Assembly: GCA_002421865.1 (NCBI GenBank)
Contig: DISE01000045.1
Location: 957-32,712 of the forward strand
Source: Castellaniella sp. UBA6218
GTDB lineage: Bacteria > Pseudomonadota > Gammaproteobacteria > Burkholderiales > Burkholderiaceae_B
DNA length: 31,756 bases
Direction of reading: 5' to 3'
Positions 7,377 through 15,567 of this stretch are shown here, piece by piece (position 1 is the first letter of the stretch; each line of letters starts with the position of its first letter). The notes under the pieces were generated by a model. The model saw only the letters and a list, made by a program, of their open reading frames with translations. It had not been told where the DNA came from and ran no database searches. The position numbers and the translations under genes were made by a program.

Positions 7377-7618
7377 GCTTATAAAACGACCATGGCCTAT
7401 CGCGCCTCCACCCTGGCAGGGGGGCACTCCTAATCGTCAGCGCGACGCTCCTGCACCCCGTTGGGGCCTGTTGGAGGGGTGGGAAGCCGTCAGGCCGAGG
7501 GCGCACGACTTGCGCCCGAGCCGCACCGACCTGGTCCCGGCGGGGTGCGGGGGCGGCGGGCGAGTTAAAAACCCAGACCAAAAACGCAGGCTAGAAACTC
7601 AGGCAGCGAAAACCCGAA
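7377..7618. other. Hairpin-rich spacer between convergent genes
   Basis: This spacer separates the phnA remnant and the BASS transporter, which converge. It holds a series of GC-rich dyads: CACCCC/GGGGTG (7454-7459 and 7476-7481), GGGCGCA-cgact-TGCGCCC (7499-7517) and CCGCACC/GGTGCGG (7521-7527 and 7544-7550). No U-tract follows on either strand. They may act as a bidirectional terminator block. No ORF in the region looks real. Confidence 0.55.
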
Positions 7619-8632
7619 TCAAGCCGCCGCGCGCGGACCCGGCGCCCGCTTTTCCTGTTGACCCGCCCGCAGATAATGCTGCGCCAGCACCGCGCACACC
7701 ATCAACTGGATCTGGTGGAAGATCATCAGCGGCAGCAGCACCGGGCCGATGGCGCCCGCGCTGAACAGCACCCCGGCCATCGGCACACCCGTGGCCATGC
7801 TTTTCTTCGAGCCACAGAACACGATCGTGATCTCGTCGGCACGGTTGAAGCCCATGCGGCGCGCCGACCACGTATTCAGCACCAGCACCAGCGCCAGCAG
7901 CGCACTGCATGCCACCACCAGCCAGGCCAGTGAGGCCGTATCCACCGTCTGCCACAGCCCGCCGATCACCGACTCGCTGAACGCCGTATAGACCACCAGC
8001 AGGATCGAGCTCTGGTCCACATTGGTGACGAGCTTGCGGTGGCCGTCCATCCAGCGGCCGATCACCGGGCGCATCAGATGACCGGCGACAAAGGGCAGGA
8101 AAATCTGCACGCTGATGCGGCCGATGGCCTGCAACAACGAACTGCCGCCCAGGGCGGACGTATCCGCGCCCAGCAACCATTGCAGCAGCAGGGGAGTGAT
8201 GACGATGCCGACGATGCTCGACGCCGAAGCGGCGCAGACGGCGGCGGGCACGTTGCCGCGCGCGATCGAAGTGAAGGCGATGGCCGACTGGACCGTGCCG
8301 GGCAGCACCGTCAGGTAGACGATGCCCACGTAGAGCGGCTCGCCCAGCAGGGGCAGAAGAACCGGCCGAAGCACCCACCCCAGGATGGGGAAAATCACGA
8401 ATGTCCAGGTGAAGATCACCCCATGCAGCCGCCAGTGCGTGGCGCCTGCGATGATGGCCTCGCGGGAAAGCTTGGCCCCATGCAGGAAGAACAGCAACGC
8501 AATGGCCGCAGCCGTGAGCCATTCGAAGAACACCGCGCCCTGACCGTGTGCGGGCAAGACCGTGGCGGCCGTGACGACCGCGATCAGGATCAGGGTGAAA
8601 CGATCGAACAGCAGACGTAATTTCGACATCAT
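7619..8632 (-). CDS. BASS-family (bile acid:Na+ symporter-like) transporter
   Basis: This 337-aa polytopic inner-membrane protein of the SBF-like (YfeH/RCH1) branch of the bile acid:sodium symporter superfamily has about ten hydrophobic segments across its length. Family motifs are present: A-L-L-F-F-L-H-G-A-K-L after TM2, L-P-G-T-V-Q-S-A-I-A-F-T-S-I-A-R-G-N in the first crossover, and F-C-G-S-K-K-S-M-A-T-G-V-P in the second. The SBF-like group has ten helices and no recognised signal peptide. Two adjacent ATGs (8632 and 8629) are both possible starts. It is divergent from an AraC-type regulator gene only 81 bp away, which suggests regulation by it. The transported compound is not deducible; plant and bacterial relatives carry organic acids. 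Confidence 0.9.
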   Translation of the reverse strand: MMSKLRLLFDRFTLILIAVVTAATVLPAHGQGAVFFEWLTAAAIALLFFLHGAKLSREAIIAGATHWRLHGVIFTWTFVIFPILGWVLRPVLLPLLGEPLYVGIVYLTVLPGTVQSAIAFTSIARGNVPAAVCAASASSIVGIVITPLLLQWLLGADTSALGGSSLLQAIGRISVQIFLPFVAGHLMRPVIGRWMDGHRKLVTNVDQSSILLVVYTAFSESVIGGLWQTVDTASLAWLVVACSALLALVLVLNTWSARRMGFNRADEITIVFCGSKKSMATGVPMAGVLFSAGAIGPVLLPLMIFHQIQLMVCAVLAQHYLRAGQQEKRAPGPRAAA

Positions 8633-8713
8633 GGCAGTGGGTGCTCCGGCGGTCCGGGGCTCTCGAAGAGAAGGTTAAACTGGGCTGAAAGCCATGTTTG
8701 GCGGTAAACAGCT

Positions 8714-9586
8714 ATGAAACATTCGCGAACGGACACTCAAAGCGACGCGCCAGGCCCCACGCGGGCCGGCCGGACCGGCAAAGGCGCAGGCATCCCCGCC
8801 GTCCCGGGCAGGCGCGGCGGGCTCCGCCGCCTGCCCCGCCCCGTCTTCGGGCACATCGACAGCCAGTCGAACATCCTGATCCCCAGGCATCACAAGCACC
8901 CCTGGGCGCAACTGTCCTACGCCACCCAGGGCTACCTGCAGGTCTGGACGCCGGACGCCCGCTTCGTCGCACTGGCGCAGCGGGCGGTCTGGATTCCGGC
9001 CGGGGTGACGCACCGGGTAGTTCGGCAATCGGCCCATGCCGTCATCCGCAGCCTGTATCTGGATGCCGACGCGCTGGGCCTGGACTGGCCCGCCTGCCGG
9101 GTGCTGGCCGTCAGTCCCCTGCTGCACGAACTGATCCGGCGCTTCAGCACTCTGCCCATCGAGTACGATGCCGACGGTCCGGACGGCCGCCTGGCCCGGG
9201 TGCTGGCCGATCAACTGGCCGTCAGCCCCGACGCCGGGCTGATCCTGCCCTGGCCCACCGATCCGCGCCTGCAGTCAGTGTGCCGCCAATTGCAGAGCCA
9301 CCCCGACAGCGCGCCGGACCTGGGCGCGTTCAGCCACCGCCTGGGCCTGTCGGACAAAACCCTGACGCGGCTGTTCCAGCGGCAGACGGGCCTGGGATTC
9401 CGTCTCTGGCGCCAGCGCGCCCGGCTGGTGCACGCCCTGCCGCTGCTGGAACGCGGCGACCGAATTACCGACGTGGCCCTGGCCTGCGGCTACGACAGCC
9501 TGTCGTCCTTCATCGCGGCTTTCCGCGCGCACACCGGCGTCACGCCCAGGGCGTTCGCCACGGGATCCCATTCAGAGATTCTCTAG
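8714..9586 (+). CDS. AraC-family regulator with cupin N-domain
   Basis: This 290-aa transcription factor has a basic, probably disordered N-tail (1-40), then a cupin-like sensor domain (about 45-130, with H-H-K-H-P-W-A-Q-L-S-Y and W-I-P-A-G-V-T-H). The C-terminal AraC double helix-turn-helix (about 195-282) contains L-G-L-S-D-K-T-L-T-R-L-F-Q-R-Q-T-G and the signature D-V-A-L-A-C-G-Y-D-S-L-S-S-F-I-A-A-F-R. The pattern H-K-H-P-W-A-Q-L-S-Y-A-T-Q-G is typical of the AraC_binding domain. It sits divergent to the BASS transporter, so that gene is its likely target. Its last 15 bp overlap the 3' end of the convergent ampG. The start at 8714 is the first ATG; no strong SD decides it, and the true start could be further in. 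Confidence 0.9.
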   Translation: MKHSRTDTQSDAPGPTRAGRTGKGAGIPAVPGRRGGLRRLPRPVFGHIDSQSNILIPRHHKHPWAQLSYATQGYLQVWTPDARFVALAQRAVWIPAGVTHRVVRQSAHAVIRSLYLDADALGLDWPACRVLAVSPLLHELIRRFSTLPIEYDADGPDGRLARVLADQLAVSPDAGLILPWPTDPRLQSVCRQLQSHPDSAPDLGAFSHRLGLSDKTLTRLFQRQTGLGFRLWRQRARLVHALPLLERGDRITDVALACGYDSLSSFIAAFRAHTGVTPRAFATGSHSEIL

Positions 9587-10858
9587 CGCCCGGATCCGCC
9601 CGCGCATCCACCACAGCAGGCCCAGTCCCGGCAAGGCGATCGCCACGGTCAGGACGAAGAAGACCGGCCAGCCGAAACCGGCGACCAGCACCGGCGTCAA
9701 CGGTCCGGCCAGATAAGTGCGCCCCACGGCCGACAGCGCCGACAGCAGCGCGAACTGCGTCGCGGAAAATTCCGCCCGGCACAGGGCCATCAGCAGCGCC
9801 ACGAAGGCCGCCGTGCCCAGGCCGCCGCACAGATTCTCCACCGCCACGACCAGCGCCATGGAATACAGATGCGGCGGTGTGACGGCCAGCATCCAGTAGC
9901 CCAGATTAGAGACCGCCTGCAGCAGGCCGAAGGCCATCAGGGCGCGGTACAGCCCCAGGCGCGTCATCAGCGCGCCGCCCGCCAGCGCGCCGACGATGGT
10001 GGCCACCAGGCCGAAGACCTTGTTGACCATACCGACCTCGGTGACGTCGAAGCCGGCCCCCCGGATCAGGAAGGTGGTGGACAGCGCGCCCGCGAACGCG
10101 TCGCCCAGCTTGTACAGGACGATGAGCAGCAGGATGGCCCAGGCCCCCCGGCGGCCGAAGAACTCCTTCAGCGGTTCGGCCACGGCCTCGCGCAAGGTGC
10201 GCGGCGGCCGGGCGGCGCGCTCCGGCTCCGGCGCCCACAGCGTCGCCAGCGACGCCAACGCCATCAGTCCGCCCATGAGCATGTACATGGCGCCCCAGCC
10301 CAGCCACTGGTCGGCCAGGATCAGCGCCAGTCCGCCGGACACCACCATCGCCAGCCGGTAGCCCATGACCTTCAGCGCCGCGCCCGCGGCGCGCTCGTCC
10401 TGGCGCAGTACATCGGTGCTGTAGGCGTCGAAAGCGATGTCCTGGGTGGCCGACAGGAAGGCGACCCAGACCGCCAGCAAGGCCAGAACCCGCAATTCCG
10501 ATCCCGGATCGAACAGGCCCATGGCGGCGATCGAAGCCGCCAGCAGCCATTGCGTCAGGAAGACCCAGCCGCGCCGACGCCCCAGCCAGGGGGGCGCGTA
10601 GCGATCCACCAGCGGCGCCCAGAGGAATTTCAGCGTGTAGGCCGTGCCCGCCAGCGTCAGGAAGCCGATGCTCTGCAGCGAGACCTGGGACACTGTGGCC
10701 CAGGCCTGCAGCGTGCCGGACGTCAGCGCGAGCGGCAGTCCGCTGGCGAAACCCAGAAACAGCAACGGCGCCACGCGCCGGCCGCCGTAGACCCGCCAGC
10801 CCCGGGTGGAAACGCCCTTGCCGGCCGCGCCCCCATCCGCGTCCCGGACACTCGTCAT
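9572..10858 (-). CDS. ampG: AmpG-type muropeptide permease (MFS)
   Basis: This 428-aa MFS permease has the AmpG signature near the N-terminus (F-L-G-F-A-S-G-L-P-L-A-L-T, then L-K-F-L-W-A-P-L-V-D-R). It also has A-T-Q-D-I-A-F-D-A-Y-S-T-D in the fourth-fifth helix region. AmpG imports 1,6-anhydro-muropeptides for cell-wall recycling; about twelve helices are visible. The start at 10858 overlaps the metW stop as ATGA, so it is translationally coupled; the longer open frame to 10924 lies inside metW. It is the last gene of metX-metW-ampG. AmpG after a methionine pair has no obvious functional link, so this may be a conserved arrangement without shared pathway. The 3' end overlaps the AraC gene by 15 bp. 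Confidence 0.92.
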   Translation of the reverse strand: MTSVRDADGGAAGKGVSTRGWRVYGGRRVAPLLFLGFASGLPLALTSGTLQAWATVSQVSLQSIGFLTLAGTAYTLKFLWAPLVDRYAPPWLGRRRGWVFLTQWLLAASIAAMGLFDPGSELRVLALLAVWVAFLSATQDIAFDAYSTDVLRQDERAAGAALKVMGYRLAMVVSGGLALILADQWLGWGAMYMLMGGLMALASLATLWAPEPERAARPPRTLREAVAEPLKEFFGRRGAWAILLLIVLYKLGDAFAGALSTTFLIRGAGFDVTEVGMVNKVFGLVATIVGALAGGALMTRLGLYRALMAFGLLQAVSNLGYWMLAVTPPHLYSMALVVAVENLCGGLGTAAFVALLMALCRAEFSATQFALLSALSAVGRTYLAGPLTPVLVAGFGWPVFFVLTVAIALPGLGLLWWMRGRIRALENL

Positions 10859-11514
10859 GCGCGGACACTCCCGGGCGATTCGAAGCGGTAGACCGCCAGC
10901 TGGCTGCGCCAGCCGCGCAGCCAATGGACTTCACGGTTGCCACAGAAAGCGGCCAGGTGCGTGACCCGCAACCCCAGCCGCGCCGCCAGATCCTGGAAGT
11001 CGCGCAGGGTGCACAGGTGGATGTTGGGCGTGTCGTACCATTGATAGGGCATCTGGTCGTTGACCGGCATGCGCCCGCGCAGGATCGACCAGCCGTGCGG
11101 CCAATAGCCGAAGTTCGGGAAGGATACGATGCCGTAGCGCGCCACCCGCGCCATTTCCCGCAGAATGTGTTCCGTATGGTGCATGGACTGCAGAGTCTGC
11201 GACAACACCACCGTGTCGAACTGCTTGTCGTCGAACAGCGCCAGACCTTCTTCCAGGTTTTGCTGGATCACGTTCACACCGCGCCGCACCGCAGCGATCA
11301 TGCTCTCGTCGTCGAGTTCGACACCGGCTCCGCGCACCCGGCGGGTGCGCTGCAGGTAATCCAGCAGCCGGCCGTCGCCGCAACCCAGATCCAGCACCCG
11401 GCTGCGCGGCTCGATCCATTCCGCGATCCGCAGCAGATCGATCCGCAGCAACTGGCCGTCCTGCGCCGCCACGGTGTCCGGCGCGGGCGTCGCCGCGGTC
11501 TGGATCGGCTTCAT
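10855..11514 (-). CDS. metW: Methionine biosynthesis protein MetW
   Basis: This 219-aa SAM-dependent methyltransferase-like protein has motif I, V-L-D-L-G-C-G-D-G-R-L, at residues 40-50. The family-typical C-terminal blocks are also present: F-P-N-F-G-Y-W-P-H-G-W, M-P-V-N-D-Q-M-P-Y-Q-W-Y-D-T-P-N-I-H and C-T-L-R-D-F-Q-D-L. MetW partners with MetX in many proteobacteria and is needed for efficient homoserine acylation; it is not known to be a methyltransferase in that role. Both junctions are ATGA overlaps, with metX upstream and ampG downstream, so the three genes are translationally coupled. About 220 aa is normal for the family. Confidence 0.96.
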   Translation of the reverse strand: MKPIQTAATPAPDTVAAQDGQLLRIDLLRIAEWIEPRSRVLDLGCGDGRLLDYLQRTRRVRGAGVELDDESMIAAVRRGVNVIQQNLEEGLALFDDKQFDTVVLSQTLQSMHHTEHILREMARVARYGIVSFPNFGYWPHGWSILRGRMPVNDQMPYQWYDTPNIHLCTLRDFQDLAARLGLRVTHLAAFCGNREVHWLRGWRSQLAVYRFESPGSVRA

Positions 11515-12761
11515 GCGAGCACCCCCGCGACACGGCGGCGTTCACCCAGGCCCAGGCGGGTGGCGATGCCATCGTAATAGCCCTGCACCACCGCATGGTA
11601 GCGCCGGTCTCCCAGCAAGAAGGCGTCGTGGCCATGCGGCGCGTCGATTTCCGCGTAGGTGACCTCGCGCTGGTTTTTCAGCAGGGCGCGGACGATCTCG
11701 CGCGAATGTTCGGGCGCGAAGCGCCAGTCGGTGGTGAACGACACCAGCAGGAAACGCGCCTGTGCCGCCGCCAGGGCGCGGGACAGATCGCCGCCATGCG
11801 CGCGCGCGGGATCGAAATAGTCCAGGGCACGGGTCAGCAGCAGGTAGGTGTTGGCGTCGAAATAGCGGGAGAATTTCTCTCCCTGGTGACGCAGATAGGA
11901 CTCGACCTCGAATTCGACGTCGTAGTTGTAGCGATAGTCGCCCGTGGGTCCGGGCGCGCGCTGCGCGCGCCCGAACTTCGAGGCCATGACCTCGTCGGAC
12001 TGATAAGTGATGTGACCCACCATGCGCGCCACGGACAGGCCGTTGGCCGGCACCACGCCGTGGGCGTGGTAGTCACCGCCGTGGAAGTCGGGATCGGTCA
12101 GGATGGCGCGGCGGGCGACCTCGTTGAAGGCAATGTTCTGCGCCGACAGGCGCGCCGTGCTGGCGACCACGATGCAGTCGCCCACACGGTCCGGGCAGGT
12201 GATCGCCCAACTGAGGGCCTGCATGCCGCCCAGCGATCCGCCCATCACGGCGGCGAAGCGGCCAATGCCGAAATGGTCGGCGACGCGCGCCTGCGCATGC
12301 ACCCAGTCTTCCACGGTGAGCAGGGGAAACGCGGCACCCCAGGGTCGGCCGGTAGCGGGGTTGATCGTGGCCGGTCCCGTGGAGCCGAAGCACGAGCCCA
12401 GGTTGTTGACGCCGATGACGAAGAACCGGTCGGTGTCCACGGCCTTGCCGGGACCGACCATGTTGTCCCACCAGCCGATCTGGTCCGGCCGTTCGGCGTC
12501 CATGCCGGCGACGTGGTGGGAAGCGTTCAGCGCATGGCAGATCAGCACCGCATTGCTGCGCGCGGCGTTCAGACGGCCATAGGTTTCCACCGCCAGGGTA
12601 TAGGAAGGCAATACCTGCCCACTGGACAAGGTCAGGGGCTCGGAGAAATGCAGGAATTCCGGGGAGACGAATCCGACGCTGCCTTCCGGCACGGGTCGTG
12701 GATCGACGGAGGGCGCGGCCGGCCCGGTGGCAGGCGCGAAAGGAACGGCGGTCTTGGTCAT
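11511..12761 (-). CDS. metX: Homoserine O-acyltransferase MetX
   Basis: This alpha/beta-hydrolase-fold acyltransferase takes the first dedicated step of methionine synthesis. The nucleophile Ser176 is in G-G-S-L-G-G-M-Q; the acid Asp345 is in F-T-T-D-W-R-F and the base His378 in P-H-G-H-D-A-F-L, the usual Ser-Asp-His triad. The block G-W-W-D-N-M-V-G-P-G-K and the N-N-L-G-S-C-F-G-S-T-G-P block are typical. The 416 aa include an N-terminal Pro/Ala-rich extension of about 25 residues. Annotated MetX proteins of proteobacteria often use succinyl-CoA despite the acetyltransferase name; I cannot decide the donor here. Translation is probably controlled by the SAM-II riboswitch just upstream, whose 3' end carries this gene's SD. 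Confidence 0.96.
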   Translation of the reverse strand: MTKTAVPFAPATGPAAPSVDPRPVPEGSVGFVSPEFLHFSEPLTLSSGQVLPSYTLAVETYGRLNAARSNAVLICHALNASHHVAGMDAERPDQIGWWDNMVGPGKAVDTDRFFVIGVNNLGSCFGSTGPATINPATGRPWGAAFPLLTVEDWVHAQARVADHFGIGRFAAVMGGSLGGMQALSWAITCPDRVGDCIVVASTARLSAQNIAFNEVARRAILTDPDFHGGDYHAHGVVPANGLSVARMVGHITYQSDEVMASKFGRAQRAPGPTGDYRYNYDVEFEVESYLRHQGEKFSRYFDANTYLLLTRALDYFDPARAHGGDLSRALAAAQARFLLVSFTTDWRFAPEHSREIVRALLKNQREVTYAEIDAPHGHDAFLLGDRRYHAVVQGYYDGIATRLGLGERRRVAGVLA

Positions 12762-12765
12762 GAGA

Positions 12766-12820
12766 CCTCTTTAGCTGGATTTATGGAGCGCCCGCAAGCG
12801 GATCAGGCAAATCGGCGCGA
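12766..12820 (-). promoter_or_regulatory. SAM-II riboswitch in metX leader
   Basis: Read on the minus strand, this leader matches the SAM-II aptamer in sequence and order. The P1 arm GCGCC is at 12818-12814, the conserved GATTT at 12813-12809, GCTTGC at 12799-12794 and the second P1 arm GGCGC at 12792-12788. An ATAAAT element follows at 12784-12779. The block AGCTAAAGAGG (12776-12766) contains the metX SD and lies four bases from the ATG at 12761. SAM-II is a pseudoknot class in which SAM binding hides the SD, so high SAM would lower MetX translation. It is known mainly from alphaproteobacterial met genes and also from some betaproteobacteria such as Bordetella. Confidence 0.88.
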
Positions 12821-12831
12821 ATTCTTTTTTC

Positions 12832-12862
12832 ATTCTAGCACCGCGTCTTGCTGCGCAGGCAA
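12832..12862 (-). promoter_or_regulatory. Candidate promoter of metX-metW-ampG
   Basis: Minus-strand TAGAAT (complement of 12832-12837) is a good -10. A -35-like TTGCCT (complement of 12857-12862) is 19 bp upstream, slightly long. Transcription would start about 6-8 bases downstream, just before the SAM-II aptamer, which fits a short riboswitch leader. Pattern only. Confidence 0.45.
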
Positions 12863-13011
12863 GCCGCCCCGGATGCGCCGGCGCTGCGCCCCCGATTTAA
12901 GTCACATCAATGTTTTCCGGATTCCCCAGCCAGGTAGCCGGGCGACGATGATACATTTGCTCACGTTAGCTTTCAGCAGGACATCGCTGGATCCGAGGAG
13001 GGGACCGCCAC

Positions 13012-13320
13012 ATGAAGTTGCTGACAGAACGGGAACACGACTGCCTGTATTGGGCGGCGCAGGGCAAGACCAGTTGGGAGATCGGGTGCATCCTGGGCAT
13101 CAGCGAACGGACCGTCAATTTCCACATCGCCAACACCTGCGACAAGCTGGACGTGCGCACGCGCCAGGCAGCCATCACCGCGGCGATGGGCCGGGCGCTG
13201 CTGTCCCCTCATCGTCAGGCCAGCGCAACGACAGCCAGAAATCACCCACCGGCGCGCGCGCATGGTCGTCCGGCGAGGCAATCACCACAGCCTCCAGCCA
13301 TTCGGTCGCCGTCACCCTGA
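13012..13320 (+). CDS. Solo LuxR-type HTH protein
   Basis: This 102-aa protein is almost only a LuxR/GerE helix-turn-helix (residues 4-59): L-T-E-R-E-H-D-C-L-Y-W-A-A-Q-G-K-T-S-W-E, then I-L-G-I-S-E-R-T-V-N-F-H-I and K-L-D-V-R-T-R-Q-A-A-I. There is no autoinducer-binding or receiver domain. GAGGAGGGG precedes the ATG. Stand-alone GerE proteins of about 70-100 aa occur in Bordetella relatives, usually as regulators of unknown targets. The last 33 residues are Pro/Ala/Arg-rich and lie antisense to the end of the convergent lipoprotein gene (146-bp overlap), so only the HTH part is likely to be under strong selection. Confidence 0.82.
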   Translation: MKLLTEREHDCLYWAAQGKTSWEIGCILGISERTVNFHIANTCDKLDVRTRQAAITAAMGRALLSPHRQASATTARNHPPARAHGRPARQSPQPPAIRSPSP

Positions 13321-13720
13321 CTTGCGCTTCGACCCGCACCGGGCCTCGCGGACCACGGCCCTCGAAGGAGAACCGCTGTTCCGGGTCCTCGTCCGGGCCG
13401 GGCGGTTCGGCCCCCGCATTGCGGTACAGGGCATCGACCGCCCAGCGTGCCAGGCGCCGGCGGACCGCCGCATCGTCGGCCCAGCCGGGCGGCAGTTCCG
13501 CCGCCCCCAGCGCGAACAGTACGCCGCCGGCCCGCGCCGAGCGCATCGTCAGGTTCAGCGTCCGGTCCTCGAACGGGACCGGACGGGTCTGCGCCTGCGG
13601 CGTATCCGGCAGCACGCCCGCCGCGCCGTCCTGGCCGAAGACCACCGGCCGCCAGTCGAAGGCCGGTGAACAGGCGGCCATCAGCACCGCGCACCCACCG
13701 ATCGCCAGCATCCTGAGCAT
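13175..13720 (-). CDS. Putative lipoprotein of unknown function
   Basis: This 181-aa protein begins M-L-R-M-L-A-I-G-G-C-A-V-L-M-A-A-C, a short lipoprotein-type signal with a candidate lipidated Cys17 (followed by Ser). I chose the ATG at 13720 because GGAGG stands 5 nt upstream; the open frame to 13747 has no SD. The mature part contains D-R-T-L-N-L-T-M-R-S-A-R-A-G-G-V-L-F-A-L-G-A-A-E-L-P-P-G and a C-terminal domain with aromatic residues (E-W-L-E-A-V-V-I-A and F-W-L-S-L-R-W-P). I do not recognise the family. The lipobox has Met at -3, so lipidation is likely but not certain. It is convergent and overlapping with the LuxR-type gene and divergent from gshA. Confidence 0.7.
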   Translation of the reverse strand: MLRMLAIGGCAVLMAACSPAFDWRPVVFGQDGAAGVLPDTPQAQTRPVPFEDRTLNLTMRSARAGGVLFALGAAELPPGWADDAAVRRRLARWAVDALYRNAGAEPPGPDEDPEQRFSFEGRGPRGPVRVEAQVRVTATEWLEAVVIASPDDHARAPVGDFWLSLRWPDDEGTAAPGPSPR

Positions 13721-13879
13721 GTCATCCTCCGACCGTGTCCCCATCACGCGCGGCCCGCCCGCGGCGCCCGACGCCCATCGGCCGCATTGTACGTCCCCGA
13801 TCCGCGCCCGCGATCCGGGGCGGCGCGGCGATGCAGCTAAAATCCCTTTTTATTCAGACCAACCCGGTACCCATTCATC

Positions 13880-15445
13880 ATGAGCCTGGCCTCGGAACGG
13901 CGCGCCCATCTGGCGGCGCAACCAGAACTGTTGCGCGCCATCCGGCGCGGGATCGAAAAAGAGGGTCTGCGGGTGGACGCGTCGGGCAATCTGGCCATGA
14001 CCCCGCACCCGGCCGCCCTGGGATCGGCGCTGACCAATTCGCGCATCACCACCGACTATTCCGAATCCCTGCTGGAACTCATCACCCGCCCCCTGCCCGA
14101 CGCGGGGTCGCTGATCGGCGAACTGACCGACATCCACAGTTTCGTCGCCCTGCGCAATCCCGGCGAACCGATCTGGAACCAGTCCATGCCGGCGCACCTG
14201 CCGCCGGAGGCCGACATCCCCGTCGCCTGGTACGGCACATCCAATACCGGCATGCTCAAGCATGTCTACCGCCTGGGCCTGGCCTGGCGCTACGGCAAGG
14301 TCATGCAATGCATCGCGGGGGTGCACTACAACTTCTCGCTGCCCGAAGCCGTCTGGGACCGATTGGCCGACGGCGACACGCCGCAGGACCGGCGCAACAC
14401 CGGCTACATGGCCCTGATCCGCAATTTCACGCGCCACGCCTGGCTGCTGATGTACTTGTTCGGGGCCTCGCCCGCCGTGTCCCGCAGCTTTCTGCAACAT
14501 GCCGGTTTCGAGGCCAGCCTCACCCGGCTCAGCCCGGACACCTATTGCCTGCCCTGGGCCACCAGCCTGCGCATGAGCGACCTGGGCTACAAGAACCCGA
14601 TCCAGTCCGACCTGCAGCTCTGCTACAACGATCTGGACACCTTCACCACCCGCATCCACCGCGCCGTCACCACGCCATGGCCCGCCTACGAGGCCATCGG
14701 CACCCATCGTGACGGCCAGCGCATCCAGCTGAACACCAGCATCCTGCAGATCGAGAACGAATACTATTCCAGCATCCGGCCCAAGCAGACCACGGGCCGA
14801 TGCGAACGGCCCAACACCGTGCTGCGCCAGCGCGGCATCCAGTACATCGAGGTCCGCTGCATGGACATCGACCCGTGGGCGCCCGCCGGCATCGCGATCG
14901 AGACCAGCCGGTTCCTGGACGCCTTCCTGCTGTACTGCGCGGTCGAGGAAAGCCCGCTCTTTCCCCCGCCCGGCTTCTGCCAGGAGAGTCAGGACAATTT
15001 CTCCCTGGTCGCCCGTGAAGGCCGCCGGCCCGGCCTGCAACTGCGGCGCGAAGGCCAGGCCATCGACCTGCGAGACTGGGCCGTGCAAACCCTGGACCGG
15101 ATCGAGCCCTATGCCCGGCTGCTGGACGAGCATGCCGGCGACGGCGGCCACGCAGACGCCCTGGACCGGCAACGCGCCAAGGCCCGCGACCCGGACGACA
15201 CGCCGTCGGCCCGGCTGCTGGCGGCCTTGCGCGACGGCGGTCATGAATTTCACGACTGGACCCTGGCCCAAAGCCAGGCACACTGGGATTTCCTGCGCGC
15301 GCGCGGCCTGCCGGCCGACACGCTGGCGGCCTATGACGCGGCGGCCCGGGCATCCATCGCCGACCAGGCCGCCCTCGAAACCGCCGACACGATCTCCTTC
15401 GAAGACTACGTGGCGCGCTTCCACGCCGCGCTGGGGCAAGCATAG
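13880..15445 (+). CDS. gshA: Glutamate-cysteine ligase (class I)
   Basis: This ATP-dependent ligase joins glutamate and cysteine, the first step of glutathione synthesis. The 521 aa match the E. coli-type (class I) enzyme at 518. Visible family blocks: G-I-E-K-E-G-L-R-V near residue 24, T-D-Y-S-E-S-L-L-E-L-I-T-R-P at about 57-70, G-V-H-Y-N-F-S-L-P, and I-Q-Y-I-E-V-R-C-M-D-I-D-P, the last holding nucleotide- and metal-binding residues. The start M-S-L-A-S-E-R at 13880 is the only good one. It probably has its own promoter in the short region shared with the divergent lipoprotein gene. gshB is not in the window. Confidence 0.96.
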   Translation: MSLASERRAHLAAQPELLRAIRRGIEKEGLRVDASGNLAMTPHPAALGSALTNSRITTDYSESLLELITRPLPDAGSLIGELTDIHSFVALRNPGEPIWNQSMPAHLPPEADIPVAWYGTSNTGMLKHVYRLGLAWRYGKVMQCIAGVHYNFSLPEAVWDRLADGDTPQDRRNTGYMALIRNFTRHAWLLMYLFGASPAVSRSFLQHAGFEASLTRLSPDTYCLPWATSLRMSDLGYKNPIQSDLQLCYNDLDTFTTRIHRAVTTPWPAYEAIGTHRDGQRIQLNTSILQIENEYYSSIRPKQTTGRCERPNTVLRQRGIQYIEVRCMDIDPWAPAGIAIETSRFLDAFLLYCAVEESPLFPPPGFCQESQDNFSLVAREGRRPGLQLRREGQAIDLRDWAVQTLDRIEPYARLLDEHAGDGGHADALDRQRAKARDPDDTPSARLLAALRDGGHEFHDWTLAQSQAHWDFLRARGLPADTLAAYDAAARASIADQAALETADTISFEDYVARFHAALGQA

Positions 15446-15567
15446 AATGAGTACCTGAGGCCACCATCGGCGACCGGGCAGGAGACCGGCGTCGAAGCCA
15501 TGGCCGTCGGCGCACTTGCCTGGCTCGGCGCAGCCCGAGCGACCGCACCGCCTCGATCCGGGAGTCA

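Noticed and set aside
11595..13883. Open frame of 762 codons on the plus strand over metX and the lipoprotein region
   Set aside because: Antisense to metX, which has an intact catalytic triad; no recognisable motifs.
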